Shown here: positions 1 through 8,907 of the stretch, one piece after another
Position numbering within the stretch: position 1 is the first letter of the stretch
Layout: every line of letters begins with the position of its first letter
Assembly: GCF_005893125.1 (NCBI RefSeq)
Contig: NZ_VCJS01000001.1
Coordinates: 62,001-126,000 of the forward strand
Source of the DNA: Nonomuraea basaltis
Lineage (GTDB): Bacteria; Actinomycetota; Actinomycetes; Streptosporangiales; Streptosporangiaceae
Reading direction: 5' to 3'
DNA: 64,000 nucleotides
Translations under genes and position numbers: made by a program
Notes under the pieces: model-generated
Databases searched by the model: none
Told to the model about the DNA's origin: nothing
What the model saw: only the letters and a program-made list of their open reading frames with translations

Positions 1-112
1 ACGCCTGCGTCGCGGTCTGCGGCTTCGCGTTCGCCGCCTGCGCGGCGGGCGCGGGGAAGCTCAATGCCGCCAGACTCCCGAGACAGGCCAACGCCTGGAG
101 CTGTCTGCGCAT
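1..112 (-). CDS. Secreted protein, N-terminal fragment cut by window edge
   Basis: An ATG on the minus strand at 110-112 is preceded by a GAGG-type ribosome binding site and opens a frame of 37 codons that runs off the window. The residues form a typical Sec signal peptide: MRRQ basic start, a hydrophobic Ala/Leu core and an Ala-x-Ala region (about residues 24-29). Nothing of the mature protein is visible, so function is unknown. It is codirectional with the downstream-lying D,D-peptidase gene but separated from it by a terminator-like hairpin. Confidence 0.55.
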   Translation of the reverse strand, partial: MRRQLQALACLGSLAALSFPAPAAQAANAKPQTATQA

Positions 113-256
113 TTGTCCTCCGGTTGAGGGCTCGACACTGCGTCGAATCCGCATTCTGGTCCTCCAAAGTCGGCCATGTCCCGAAAAGTCGACCCATACC
201 TGGAGCTCCAAGTGGCCGAATTGTGATGGGACACGCGCCGAGCTCGGTAAACCATA

Positions 257-283
257 GCGGCCCCCTGGACGTCAGAGGGCCGC
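257..283 (-). terminator. Hairpin after the D,D-peptidase gene
   Basis: GCGGCCC (257-263) pairs with GGGCCGC (277-283); CTG and CAG extend the stem inside after one mismatch. It starts 16 bases past the stop codon of the minus-strand gene ending at 299. No clear U-tract is present, which is common for actinomycete terminators. Confidence 0.5.
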
Positions 284-298
284 GGGGTCAGCGGGTGG

Positions 299-1843
299 CT
301 AGCACTGTACGGGCTTCAGCCACGAGCACTCGAGGTCGCCCGCCGGGGCGTCGTCCGCCGAGCGGAGCTGGGCGGCGGCGCCGACCGGGTTGGCGCGGGA
401 GAACTGCGCCAGCCGGACGGCGATCTTGTCCTCGATGTCCTTCGGCGAGCCGGACAGGTACTGGTTCAGCATGATCGAGAAGATCAGCGGCTCGCCCTCG
501 GCGCTCGTGACGTACCCGGACAGCGACGTCACGCCGGTCAGCGAGCCCGTCTTGGCGTGGACGTTGTTCGCGGCCGGCGTGTTCCGCATCCGGCTGCGCA
601 GCGTGCCGCCGACGAAGCGGTCGGCGTTGCCGGCGATGGGCAGGGACTCGTACCAGGTCTGGAACCACGGTTTGCCGCGTACGGCGGTCAGCAGCTGCGC
701 GATCGAGCCGGGCGAGAACCCGTCGCGGCGCGACAGCCCGGACCCGTCCCGCATGTTGATCACCTGAACCCCGTTGGCCTTGGCGAAGTCGGTGCTGACC
801 TTGAGCCCGGCCGCCCACGTGCCCTGATCGGCGGCCTTGCGGCCCATGGCCTTGGTGAGGATCTCGGCGTGGATGTTGTTGCTCAGCTTCATGAACGGCA
901 CCAGCAGCTCGCCCAGCGTCATGGACTCGTGCCCGGCCAGCTCCTTCGCCCCTTCCGGCGTCGCGCCCGCCGCGGTCGGCCCGAGCACCTTGACGCCGTG
1001 CTTGGCCAGCGACTTGCGGAACAGCGAGGAGACGTACGCGGTGGGGTCGTCCACGGCCACCCACTCCTGGTACGGGGCGGCCACCGTACCGGTGATCACG
1101 ACCGTCCGCGTGCCGTGCTGCCGCTCGATGAGCACGTTGGTCGCCGAGCCCACGGTGGCCTTGTTGACGATCTTCAGGTAGTCGGTCTCCGGTGTCGTGG
1201 ACACCTTGACCTTGTCGCCGTCGGCGGCCACCGCGACGATCACCGAGCCCGCGTCGTAGTCCCGGTCGGGTGAGGCGGTCAGGGCGGAGATGGGCGCCGC
1301 GTAGTAGGCGGTCTCGTCGTCCCACGACCAGTCGTTGCCGAGCCGCTGGGAGTCGAACCAGGTGTCGTCGGCCACCAGCTTGCCCGTGACGACCTTGATG
1401 CCCGCGGCCGCGACCTTCGCGGCCAGCGCGTCGTAGTCCCCGGCCAGCATGGTCGGGTCGCCGGTGCCGCGCAGCACCAGGTCGCCGGTCAGGATGGAGC
1501 CGGTCTTGCGGCCGGTGTTCAGGACCGTCGTGGGGAAGCGGTAGTCGAGGCCGAGCGTCTCCGCCGCCGCGGCCGAGGTGAACAGCTTGGTGTTGGACGC
1601 CGGGATGAGCAGCTTGCCGGCGTCGGTGGCGTACAGCTCCTCGCCGGTCGCCGCGCTCTTGACCACGACGCCCGCCCTGGCGATCGTGAGCCGCGAGTCG
1701 CTGAGGATCTGGTTGATGTCCTGGGTCAGGTCCGCCACGCCGGCCGAGGGTTCGAGGGCGACAGCGGGGGAGGACGGGCTGGACGCCCACGCGAGGGCCG
1801 CGACGAGCGCGCCCGCGACGAGGGAGGCTGAGGTGCGCCGCAT
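299..1843 (-). CDS. dacB: D-alanyl-D-alanine carboxypeptidase/endopeptidase, PBP4 family
   Basis: Penicillin-binding protein of the S13 peptidase family, 514 residues, which hydrolyses D-Ala-D-Ala ends or D-Ala-meso-DAP cross-links of peptidoglycan outside the membrane. All three active-site motifs are visible: SxxK as S83-N-T-K86 in 'IPASNTKLF', SxN as S321-N-N, and KTG at 431-433 in 'HAKTGSLTG'. The large insert between SxxK and SxN is typical of PBP4. A signal peptide occupies residues 1 to about 30. It appears monocistronic, with a hairpin downstream. The length fits the family. The PBP4 assignment is secure; which reaction dominates cannot be read from sequence. Confidence 0.93.
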   Translation of the reverse strand: MRRTSASLVAGALVAALAWASSPSSPAVALEPSAGVADLTQDINQILSDSRLTIARAGVVVKSAATGEELYATDAGKLLIPASNTKLFTSAAAAETLGLDYRFPTTVLNTGRKTGSILTGDLVLRGTGDPTMLAGDYDALAAKVAAAGIKVVTGKLVADDTWFDSQRLGNDWSWDDETAYYAAPISALTASPDRDYDAGSVIVAVAADGDKVKVSTTPETDYLKIVNKATVGSATNVLIERQHGTRTVVITGTVAAPYQEWVAVDDPTAYVSSLFRKSLAKHGVKVLGPTAAGATPEGAKELAGHESMTLGELLVPFMKLSNNIHAEILTKAMGRKAADQGTWAAGLKVSTDFAKANGVQVINMRDGSGLSRRDGFSPGSIAQLLTAVRGKPWFQTWYESLPIAGNADRFVGGTLRSRMRNTPAANNVHAKTGSLTGVTSLSGYVTSAEGEPLIFSIMLNQYLSGSPKDIEDKIAVRLAQFSRANPVGAAAQLRSADDAPAGDLECSWLKPVQC

Positions 1844-1963
1844 GGGGTCTCCAAAGGACTGGGGGATCGCATGAGAGCATGGATCAGCGCAGTCAGCCTG
1901 TAATCCGCAAATATCCGTATTTATCGCTTCATCGCATCCGCCGGTACGCCACGGCGCGCGGCA

Positions 1964-2515
1964 TCAGAAGGACGGCTGGCCCGACGTCAGCAGGAAGCCG
2001 CAGTCGCCGAACGAGATCTCGTCGCCCGACTTCACCCGGGCGGGCCCGACGAGCCGCCACCCGTTCAGCCGTGTGCCGTTGAGCGACCCCAGATCGACCA
2101 GCAGCCACCCGCCGTCGCCCTCGCGCCGCAGCTCGGCGTGGACCCGGGAGACCGTCAGGTCGGACAGGACGAGGTCGCAGGCCGACCCCCGGCCCACCAC
2201 GTAACGCAGGCGATCGTCGTCGGGCAGCGCCAGCCGGGGCAGCCGCGGCCGCCGCCAGGCCGACTGCAGCTTGGTGGAGAACTCCGACACCGACGCCACC
2301 GCATCGGTCAGCCGCTGCCTGATCGTCTGCCGCCGCGGCAGGTCGGCCACCAGCTCGTCGAGCTCGTAGCGGCTGCGCGCGCGCAGCGCCTGGTCCACGC
2401 GGCCCACGAAGGTGTCGTGCGAGATCCGGCCCTCTACGGCGCGGTCTTTGAGCTCGTCGATCGCGCGGTCACGTTCCCCGTCGGATGCGCGAAAGGGCGG
2501 GTGTGTCGAGCTCAT
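1964..2515 (-). CDS. DUF1707 and FHA domain protein
   Basis: 183 residues. The N-terminal part (about 9-62, with 'RASDGERDRAIDELKDR' and 'RVDQALRARSRYELDELVADLP') matches DUF1707, a short actinobacterial helical module. The C-terminal part (about 105-180) is a forkhead-associated domain that binds phosphothreonine: it has 'VVGRGSACDL', the S-R-x-H motif in 'VSRVHAEL' and 'LGSLNGTRLNG'. It probably reads the output of Ser/Thr kinases, but no kinase gene is in the window. It is divergent from the padR gene, sharing an 86-bp intergenic region. Confidence 0.85.
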   Translation of the reverse strand: MSSTHPPFRASDGERDRAIDELKDRAVEGRISHDTFVGRVDQALRARSRYELDELVADLPRRQTIRQRLTDAVASVSEFSTKLQSAWRRPRLPRLALPDDDRLRYVVGRGSACDLVLSDLTVSRVHAELRREGDGGWLLVDLGSLNGTRLNGWRLVGPARVKSGDEISFGDCGFLLTSGQPSF

Positions 2516-2573
2516 GTAGCGAGTATCGGCCCGAACCTCGTCCCCTGTCCAGAATACGAATCAGTTGCCAAGG

Positions 2574-2599
2574 GCATACCCGGTATGCATACTCAGTAT
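2574..2599. promoter_or_regulatory. Tandem inverted repeats, probable PadR operator
   Basis: Two adjacent perfect inverted repeats lie directly before the padR start codon: GCATACC-c-GGTATGC (2574-2588) and ATACT-c-AGTAT (2589-2599). Both contain the ATAC/GTAT half-sites usual for PadR-type operators. The second repeat ends two bases before ATG, so binding would block the transcription start. Autoregulation of the padR-ABC operon is inferred. Confidence 0.6.
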
Positions 2600-2601
2600 C
2601 C

Positions 2602-3126
2602 ATGTCGATCAGACACGGACTGCTCGCGTTGCTGAGCAGCGGACCGCGCTACGGCTACCAGCTACGGGTGGAGTTCGAGGCGTCGACGGGGGCGACCTGG
2701 CCGCTCAACATCGGCCAGGTCTACACGACGCTCTCCCGCCTGGAGCGCGACGGGCTCGTAGCGCCGGGAGGCACCGACGAGCAGGGCCGCGCGGTCTACA
2801 CGATCACCGAGGCCGGTCGTACGGAGCTGGAGCGATGGTTCAGCACCCCTGTCGCCCAGAACGACCGGCCTCGGGACGAGCTCGCCATCAAGATCGCGAT
2901 GGCCGCGGCCGGCGCGGACGTCGACGTGGCCGAGGTCATCCACACCCAGCGCATGGCCACCATGCGCGGGCTGCAGGAGCTCACCCACGCCAAGCGGGCC
3001 GCCACCGGAGGGCTCGCGCAGCGGCTGGTCCTCGATTCCCTCATTTTCAAGGCCGAGGCGGAGCAGCGCTGGCTGGACCACTGCGAGGTCGTTTCCACCG
3101 AGAAGTCCAAGGAGAAGAACTCATGA
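2602..3126 (+). CDS. PadR family transcriptional regulator
   Basis: 174 residues. The N-terminal winged helix (about 1-75) has the PadR hallmarks 'HGLLALLSSGPRYGYQLR' and 'GQVYTTLSRLERDGLV'; the C-terminal Vir_C-like helical domain (about 95-170) mediates dimerisation. The ATG at 2602 was chosen because the family starts just before 'IRHGLLALL'. There is no Shine-Dalgarno sequence, and operator repeats abut the ATG, so the mRNA is probably leaderless. Its stop overlaps the start of the ABC ATPase gene (ATGA at 3123-3126), so the three genes form one operon. It probably represses the exporter until a substrate binds. Confidence 0.88.
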   Translation: MSIRHGLLALLSSGPRYGYQLRVEFEASTGATWPLNIGQVYTTLSRLERDGLVAPGGTDEQGRAVYTITEAGRTELERWFSTPVAQNDRPRDELAIKIAMAAAGADVDVAEVIHTQRMATMRGLQELTHAKRAATGGLAQRLVLDSLIFKAEAEQRWLDHCEVVSTEKSKEKNS

Positions 3127-3803
3127 CTGTGGTGAGGTTGCGAGAGGTGACCCGCGAGCACGGCCAGGTGCACGCCCTGAGGGGCGTGAGCCTGGAGGTG
3201 TCGAGCGGGGAGCTCGTCGCGGTCATGGGCCCGTCGGGCTCGGGCAAGTCGACGCTGCTCAACCTGGCAGGCGGCCTCGACAGGCCCACTTCCGGCAGCG
3301 TGACGATCGAGGGCCGCGACCTCGCCGAGGTGAAGGACCTGGCCGCCCTCAGGCGCGGCAGCGTCGGGTACGTCTTCCAGGACCTCAACCTGATCCCGTC
3401 CCTCACGGCCGCCGAGAACGTGATGCTGCCCAGGGAGCTCGACGGCGTCCGATCGGCGCGGGCCCGGACGGAGGCGCTGACCGTGCTGGCCGAGGTAGGG
3501 GCCGAGGCGGTCGCGGAGCGCTTCCCCGAGGAGCTGTCCGGCGGACAGCGCCAGCGTGTGGCCATCGCCAGGGCGCTGGTCGGAGAGCGGCGGCTGCTGC
3601 TGGCCGACGAGCCGACCGGCGCCCTCGACACCGCCACCGGCGACGAGATCCTCCAGTTACTGCGCTCCCGCTGCGACGACGGCGTGGCGGTGCTGCTCGT
3701 CACCCACGAGCCGCGCTACGCCGCCTGGGCCGACCGCGTGATCTACCTGCGTGACGGCCTGATCGCGGAGGCGAACGCCGTGCGACTGGAGAGCGCCCGA
3801 TGA
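3123..3803 (+). CDS. ABC transporter ATP-binding protein, LolD/MacB type
   Basis: 226 residues, the ATPase of a type VII (MacB/FtsX-like) ABC system. Walker A 'GPSGSGKST', Q-loop 'VFQDLNLIPSL', signature 'LSGGQRQRVAIARAL', Walker B 'LLLADEPTGALD' and the switch His in 'VTHEPRYA' are all intact. AAGGAG lies upstream of ATG 3123. It is coupled by ATGA overlaps to padR before it and the permease after it. The substrate is unknown; PadR-controlled pairs of this kind are often drug or peptide exporters. Confidence 0.93.
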   Translation: MTVVRLREVTREHGQVHALRGVSLEVSSGELVAVMGPSGSGKSTLLNLAGGLDRPTSGSVTIEGRDLAEVKDLAALRRGSVGYVFQDLNLIPSLTAAENVMLPRELDGVRSARARTEALTVLAEVGAEAVAERFPEELSGGQRQRVAIARALVGERRLLLADEPTGALDTATGDEILQLLRSRCDDGVAVLLVTHEPRYAAWADRVIYLRDGLIAEANAVRLESAR

Positions 3804-6394
3804 GCGCCTTCCGCGCCGCGCTGCGGATCTCCCGCAGGGACGCGCTGCGCTTCAAGGGCCGCACCGCGCTGATCATGGTGATGATCGGCCTGCCCGTCCT
3901 GGTCATCACGGCGGTGCTCACCGGCGCCGCCACCACCCAGGTCACCCCGCAGGAGAAGCTCGACTCCCTGCTGGGCTCGGCCGACGCGCGCCTGATCACG
4001 CTCCCCTTCCGCACCCCCGTCAAGCAGGGCTACGCGGGCGGGACCCACACGCAGCGCGACGCACCGCGCTCCGGCCGGCCCTGGACGCCCGCCGAGATCA
4101 ACACTCTGCTCGAAGGACGCCTGCTCCGCTACCAGAACAACGTCGTGGAGGCCCGCCTGGGCGACGGCTACGACCGGGTGGACGTGCTGGAGGTGGACCT
4201 GCGCGACCCGATGACCCGTGGCCTGCGCGAGCTGAAAGAGGGCAGGTTCGCCGCCGGCCCCGGCGAGGTCGCGGTCTCTCCCGAGCTGGCCGATCGCGGC
4301 GCGCGGGTGGGCGGCACGATCAAGGTGACCCGGCAGGACAAGCCGGTGCGTGTGGTCGGCGTCGTCCAGCACCCGAACCGGCCCGGCCTGCCCGAGCTGG
4401 TCGCCCTGCCGGAGACCGTGCTGCCCCACCAGAACGATGGCAACAGCAGCGGCTGGCTCGCCGATACGCCCGGCCCCGTGGAGCGGGCGGACATCCGGCG
4501 GCTGAACCAGGCGGGCCTGGCCGTCGCCTCCCGCGCCGTGACCGAGAACCCCACGCCGGCCGAGCTGGCCGAAGACGTATGGGAGCCGGACGGCGGCGCG
4601 CGCGCGGCGGCCTCGCTCGGCATCGCCGTCGTGCTCATCGTCACGGAGACCGCCCTGCTGGCCGGGCCCGCCTTCGCCGTCGGGCTGCGGCGCAGGCGCA
4701 GGGAGCTGGCGGTCATCGCGGCACAGGGCGCCTCGGGCCCGCAGCTCCGGTCCATCGTGCTGGCCGACGGCCTGGTGCTCGGCGGCGCTGCCGCGCTGCT
4801 CGGCGCCGCCCTCGGCATCGGCGCTGGCGTGCTGGTGGAGTCCGCCGCGGCCCGCGCGCTGGACTGGTCGCACGGTCCCGTGGACGTCCCGTGGCGGCAG
4901 GTGCTCGGCGTGGCGGCCTTGGGCGTGGTCAGCGGGCTGACCGCCGCGCTGGTGCCCGCGCTGCAGGCGAGCCGGCAGAGCACCGTACAGGTGCTGGCCG
5001 GGCGCGCCGCCGTGGACACGCACGCGCGCGCCGGCCGTCCGCTGCTCGGGCTCGCGCTGGTGGTGCTCGGGCTCGGCGCGAGCTTCGTGGCCGTGCGCCA
5101 CGGCATCCTGTCCGTCGCGGCCTCGGCCGCGATCCTCGTACTGGGCCTGGTCGCGCTGATGCCATGGTTCGTGCGCGCCACGGGCCGGCTCGCCCGGTCG
5201 CTGCCGCTCCCGCTGCGCCTGTCCGTCCGCGACGCCTCCCGCCACCGCGTCCGCACGTCCTCCGCCGCCGCGGCCGTCATGGGAGCCACCATGGCGGCGG
5301 TCACCATCGGCATCGGCGTCAGCAGCGCTTACGCCGAACGCGAGGCGAACCGCTCATCGCTCGTGCCCACGGGCACCTTGACGGTCAAGGGGCGCAACCT
5401 GGACGACCAGGGGTGGTCCCGGCTGCGGGCGGCGGTCGAGCGGAGGCTGCCTGGAGTGAGCCTGGTCGCCGGGATGGAGGCGATGAACGACCAAGGCGGC
5501 AACGTGATCCTGACCGTTGCCTGGAGCCCCGAGAAGTGCCCGGACAAGAAGAGGTGCTATCCGCCCGACCACTACAGCATGCCCATGCCGATTGGCGACG
5601 AGCGGCTACTGTCCTTCCTCCAAGGACGCCATGACGCGCAGGCCGCCGCGGCGCTGGCGGAGGGCAAGGTCGTGGCGTTCGATCCCGAGCTGGTTCACGA
5701 CGGCATGATCGAGCTGGACACCCGGGCATGGGACGGCGAGCGTCCGCGGCGGGCCACGACGGTCAAGGTGCCGGCCGTGGTGTCCAGCGCGGCCGAGCCC
5801 GCGCAGACCGGCGCCCTGATCCCGGCGTCGGCCGTGGAGGCCGCCGGGCTCAAGGTGGCCGAGCGCGTGGTCTACGCCTCGCACCTGCCCGCCGACGAGG
5901 AAGGTCTGCGCCGCGACCTCAGGGCCGTGAGCGAGATCGCGTCCGTCGACGTGGAGCGCACCTACGATGAGGACCTCTTCGTCACCCTCTTTGTGCTGCT
6001 GGGCGCGGCGCTGGTCCTGGTGTTCGGCGGCACGTTCGCGGCCACCGGCCTGGCGGCGGCCGACATGCGCCAGGACCTGGACACCATGTCGGCGGTCGGC
6101 GGGCCGCCGCGGGTCCGCAGGCTCGTGGTGGCGGCCCAGGCCGCGTACATCTCGGGCCTCGGCGCCCTGGTAGGGGTGGTCGGGGGCGCGGTCAGCGGCA
6201 TCGCGCTGACCTGGCCGCTGACCCGGATGAACGACCGGGAGCCGGGGGAGGCCTTCTACGACCCCGGCCCCACCACGATCTCCATCCCCTGGCTCTTCAT
6301 GGCCGGGGTCGCGATCGGGTTGCCGTTGCTGGCGGCGCTGGTCGCCGGGGCGTTCACGCGGACGCGTCTTGCGCTGGCGCGACGGGTGGCGTGA
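3800..6394 (+). CDS. FtsX-like ABC transporter permease
   Basis: 864 residues. One transmembrane segment near residues 22-45 is followed by an extracytoplasmic domain (about 50-260), then two FtsX-type four-helix membrane units, one at about 270-480 and one at the C-terminus (about 720-860), separated by a second extracytoplasmic loop containing a Cys pair ('EKCPDKKRC'). It is translationally coupled to the ATPase (ATGA at 3800). Its 3' end overlaps the convergent transporter gene by 41 bp. It works with the preceding ATPase as a mechanotransducing exporter; the substrate is unknown. Confidence 0.88.
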   Translation: MSAFRAALRISRRDALRFKGRTALIMVMIGLPVLVITAVLTGAATTQVTPQEKLDSLLGSADARLITLPFRTPVKQGYAGGTHTQRDAPRSGRPWTPAEINTLLEGRLLRYQNNVVEARLGDGYDRVDVLEVDLRDPMTRGLRELKEGRFAAGPGEVAVSPELADRGARVGGTIKVTRQDKPVRVVGVVQHPNRPGLPELVALPETVLPHQNDGNSSGWLADTPGPVERADIRRLNQAGLAVASRAVTENPTPAELAEDVWEPDGGARAAASLGIAVVLIVTETALLAGPAFAVGLRRRRRELAVIAAQGASGPQLRSIVLADGLVLGGAAALLGAALGIGAGVLVESAAARALDWSHGPVDVPWRQVLGVAALGVVSGLTAALVPALQASRQSTVQVLAGRAAVDTHARAGRPLLGLALVVLGLGASFVAVRHGILSVAASAAILVLGLVALMPWFVRATGRLARSLPLPLRLSVRDASRHRVRTSSAAAAVMGATMAAVTIGIGVSSAYAEREANRSSLVPTGTLTVKGRNLDDQGWSRLRAAVERRLPGVSLVAGMEAMNDQGGNVILTVAWSPEKCPDKKRCYPPDHYSMPMPIGDERLLSFLQGRHDAQAAAALAEGKVVAFDPELVHDGMIELDTRAWDGERPRRATTVKVPAVVSSAAEPAQTGALIPASAVEAAGLKVAERVVYASHLPADEEGLRRDLRAVSEIASVDVERTYDEDLFVTLFVLLGAALVLVFGGTFAATGLAAADMRQDLDTMSAVGGPPRVRRLVVAAQAAYISGLGALVGVVGGAVSGIALTWPLTRMNDREPGEAFYDPGPTTISIPWLFMAGVAIGLPLLAALVAGAFTRTRLALARRVA

Positions 6395-7715
6395 GGCGGT
6401 ACTTCATTGATATCAGCACCGACGCGAGGATGATCAGCGCGGGGACCATGGTCTGCCCGATGAGGACCGCGGTCACCGCGCTGTCCGGCTGCTGGACCGG
6501 CTTGCTCGGCTCCGACTCGATGAAGCCGCCGATCGACAGGATCACGCCGAAGATCAGTGCGCCGGATGAGCTGACCGCGTTCTCGATGGCCGTCCACAGC
6601 CCGGTCAGCACGCCCGCCCGCCGCTTGCCCGTCTTGGCCGCGTCCGCCGCGATCACGTCCGCCAGCATCGAGAACTGCATCAGCTGCACCCCCGCGTACC
6701 CGACGCCCACCAGCAGGATCGTCAGGTGCGCCCACACGGCGCCGAACAGCGGCGTCGCCATGGTCGCCGTCGTGCCGCCCCCGAACAGCAGCGCCGCCAG
6801 GATCATCGCGCCGCGCTTGTCGAACCGCCTGGCCAGCCGCACCCACAGCGGCATGGTCAGCAGGATCGGGCCCACCAGCGCGGCGAAGAGCGTCTGCGTG
6901 GCCTGGGGCGTGCCGAGCGTGTAGGTGGCGAAGTACGGCGCCGCGGCCAGCATCATGCTCACGGCCAGCATCTGCGTGCAGGCCAGCACGGTGAGCCACA
7001 GGAACGGCCGGTTGCCCTTGATCGCCGCGAACTGCTCGCGCCACCCGCCCCGGTCCGCCTCCGGCGCGCCGGTCATGGGAGCGCGGGCGGTGCCGAAGAA
7101 GGAGCCGAGCATGGCGGCGAACAGGATGACCGCGATCGTGACCGCCATCACCCGGTAGCTGCCCAGGGTGCCGTTCTCGCCCTCGCTGTTGGCGATGGCC
7201 GGCGCCAGCACGCCACTGATCGCGGTGGCCACGCCGATGAACACCATCCGCCACTGCAGCAGCGACGTGCGCTCGTGGTAGTCGTGCGTCATCTCGCCGG
7301 GCATCGCCTTGTACGGCACCTCGAAGAGCGCGTAGGCCGTCGCCGTCGCCAGGAAGCACAGGCCCACGTAGGCGGCGGCCGGGGCCCCGGTCAGCGGCGG
7401 CCCGGCGAACACCAGGAAGAACGCGATCGGCAGCGTGCACGCCCCGGCCAGCAGCCACGGCCGCCGCGGACCCCAGCGCGAGACGGTCCGGTCCGACCAC
7501 CGCCCGACCAGCGGATTGATGATCAGGTCCCAGACCTTGGGCGCGGTGACCACCACCCCGGCCAGCCACGCGGGCACGGCCAGGAAGTTGGTCATGTAGT
7601 AGAGCAGGAGCAGCCCGGGCACGGCGTTGACCGTGGCCGTGCAGAACGAACCCACGCCGTAGCCGAGGCGCACGCCTCGGGGGACGGTGGGCGTGCTCAC
7701 CGCCGATGTGATCAT
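6354..7715 (-). CDS. MFS_2 / GPH-type sodium-coupled sugar symporter
   Basis: About 453 residues with 12 predicted membrane segments. The N-terminal signature 'AGVVVTAPKVWDLIINP' followed by 'GRWSDRT' and 'RWGPRRPW' is that of the glycoside-pentoside-hexuronide (MelB-like) family, so a glycoside or related solute is the likely cargo. ATG 7715 leaves a 13-residue tail before the first conserved segment; an in-frame ATG at 7769 would add 18 residues, and neither has a good Shine-Dalgarno. It overlaps the convergent FtsX permease gene by 41 bp. No sugar enzyme lies next to it. Confidence 0.82.
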   Translation of the reverse strand: MITSAVSTPTVPRGVRLGYGVGSFCTATVNAVPGLLLLYYMTNFLAVPAWLAGVVVTAPKVWDLIINPLVGRWSDRTVSRWGPRRPWLLAGACTLPIAFFLVFAGPPLTGAPAAAYVGLCFLATATAYALFEVPYKAMPGEMTHDYHERTSLLQWRMVFIGVATAISGVLAPAIANSEGENGTLGSYRVMAVTIAVILFAAMLGSFFGTARAPMTGAPEADRGGWREQFAAIKGNRPFLWLTVLACTQMLAVSMMLAAAPYFATYTLGTPQATQTLFAALVGPILLTMPLWVRLARRFDKRGAMILAALLFGGGTTATMATPLFGAVWAHLTILLVGVGYAGVQLMQFSMLADVIAADAAKTGKRRAGVLTGLWTAIENAVSSSGALIFGVILSIGGFIESEPSKPVQQPDSAVTAVLIGQTMVPALIILASVLISMKYRLTPPVAPAQDASA

Positions 7716-7808
7716 GCTCTCATTGAAGCCGAGCGAGAGCTTGCTCAGGGAGACCCAGTTTTCGCGCATGCGCCAGGGGACCCGGTCGCCCCGGCCCCTG
7801 CCGGTCCG

Positions 7809-8663
7809 TCAGTCGCACACGTCGGCGCACACCACGTGGGCGCCGATCTCGATCATCCGTCGCTCGCTGCGCGTGTCCGCCACCCTGGCCATGAGGATCG
7901 GCGCCCCGCTGGCCGCGAACTGCGGGAGCCGCGCGCGCACCAGACGGTGCAGGTCGCGTACGACGTCCTCGGCGGCCGACATGTGCACCTTCACGTGCAG
8001 CATGATCCCCGGAGCCCCGGACGCCGTGCGGGCCTCGGAGATCCAGACGTGGTGCACGAGCGGGAAGTCCATGAGCAACTGCGCGATCGCCTGCCGCAGC
8101 GCGGGCAGGATCGGGTGCGTGCACCGCCGGTAGCCCGGGTCCACCTGCTGCATCGGCCCCGACAGGTGCGGCCGCGGCGCGGGCACCCACGGGAACGACG
8201 GCGCCTGCGGGCTCGGGGGCGCCACCTGGGCCAGCGCGGCACCGCGTGACACGGTGGCCATCGCGCCCGTCGCATAGGCGGCCGGCACCGCCCCTGACAG
8301 GACGGGAGTCGGCCCCGTGCGCGTCGTAGTGAGGAAGCGCTGGAGGTCGTCGATCGGCACGGCAGCGGCGGCTGGTCCGGCCGCGTCGATCACGATCTCC
8401 CGCACGCCGGTGACGCGCTGGATGTCCAGGATGGTGTCGGCGTCGCACGCCGACAGGGAATGGCTTCCGCGGTGCCTCGCATAGGTAGCGGGGCTCGTGT
8501 ATCCGAGCAACACGCGGTCACCGGCTTGGGTCGTCCCGAGGACGACCGAACGATCTGGTCGCACTGCCACCAGGACACCACCGTCGGCGAGAGCGCCCAG
8601 CAGGCGATGGGGCGTGCCATGCTGGGCGAGCACGTCGGCAAGCGCAGGATTCCCGATGCTCAT
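7809..8663 (-). CDS. SseB-like protein
   Basis: 284 residues. The first about 110 residues ('LADGGVLVAVRPDRSVVLG', 'DRVLLGYTSPATYARH') fit the SseB N-terminal domain, and the last about 120 fit the SseB C-terminal domain. A Pro/Ala-rich linker (about 140-165) joins them. SseB was named for serine sensitivity in enterobacteria; its biochemical role is not settled. Here it lies divergent from the serine biosynthesis gene serA, which is suggestive but not evidence. The start has no clear Shine-Dalgarno. Confidence 0.6.
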   Translation of the reverse strand: MSIGNPALADVLAQHGTPHRLLGALADGGVLVAVRPDRSVVLGTTQAGDRVLLGYTSPATYARHRGSHSLSACDADTILDIQRVTGVREIVIDAAGPAAAAVPIDDLQRFLTTTRTGPTPVLSGAVPAAYATGAMATVSRGAALAQVAPPSPQAPSFPWVPAPRPHLSGPMQQVDPGYRRCTHPILPALRQAIAQLLMDFPLVHHVWISEARTASGAPGIMLHVKVHMSAAEDVVRDLHRLVRARLPQFAASGAPILMARVADTRSERRMIEIGAHVVCADVCD

Positions 8664-8803
8664 ATGACGAACGATAGGTAGTTGGTCACGGCTTATCAGG
8701 CTAATGGCTAATAAATCTCCCGATCAAGACAAAGATGGCCGCAGAGTGGATGAGTTTGCCGCCTGCTGGGTACGGCGGACCTGTCTCACATCGTGGGTCC
8801 CTC

Positions 8804-8833
8804 GTGAACGCGTTCACAAGCGACGGATAGACT
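8804..8833 (+). promoter_or_regulatory. Palindromic operator and putative serA promoter
   Basis: GTGAACGCGTTCAC (8804-8817) is a perfect 14-bp palindrome with a central CG, the shape favoured by LacI-family and some other repressors. TGAACG inside it could serve as a -35, with TAGACT (8828-8833) as -10 at 17-bp spacing, about 75 bases before the serA start. Regulator binding here would occlude the polymerase. Which regulator binds is unknown. Confidence 0.45.
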
Positions 8834-8907
8834 CTGTGGGACCGCTGGGGGATCCGTGGGATGTGTCCCCCGAAAGACCCGCCGCAAGCCCCTAAGGATT
8901 CACACCT

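Noticed and set aside
61..474. Open frames on both strands around 61-474
   Set aside because: They cross the terminator and the end of the D,D-peptidase gene, and show no motifs.
8704..8895. 63-codon frame upstream of serA starting MANKSPDQDKDG
   Set aside because: Codon use lacks the strong third-position G/C bias of the genes here, there is no ribosome binding site, and it spans the probable serA promoter.
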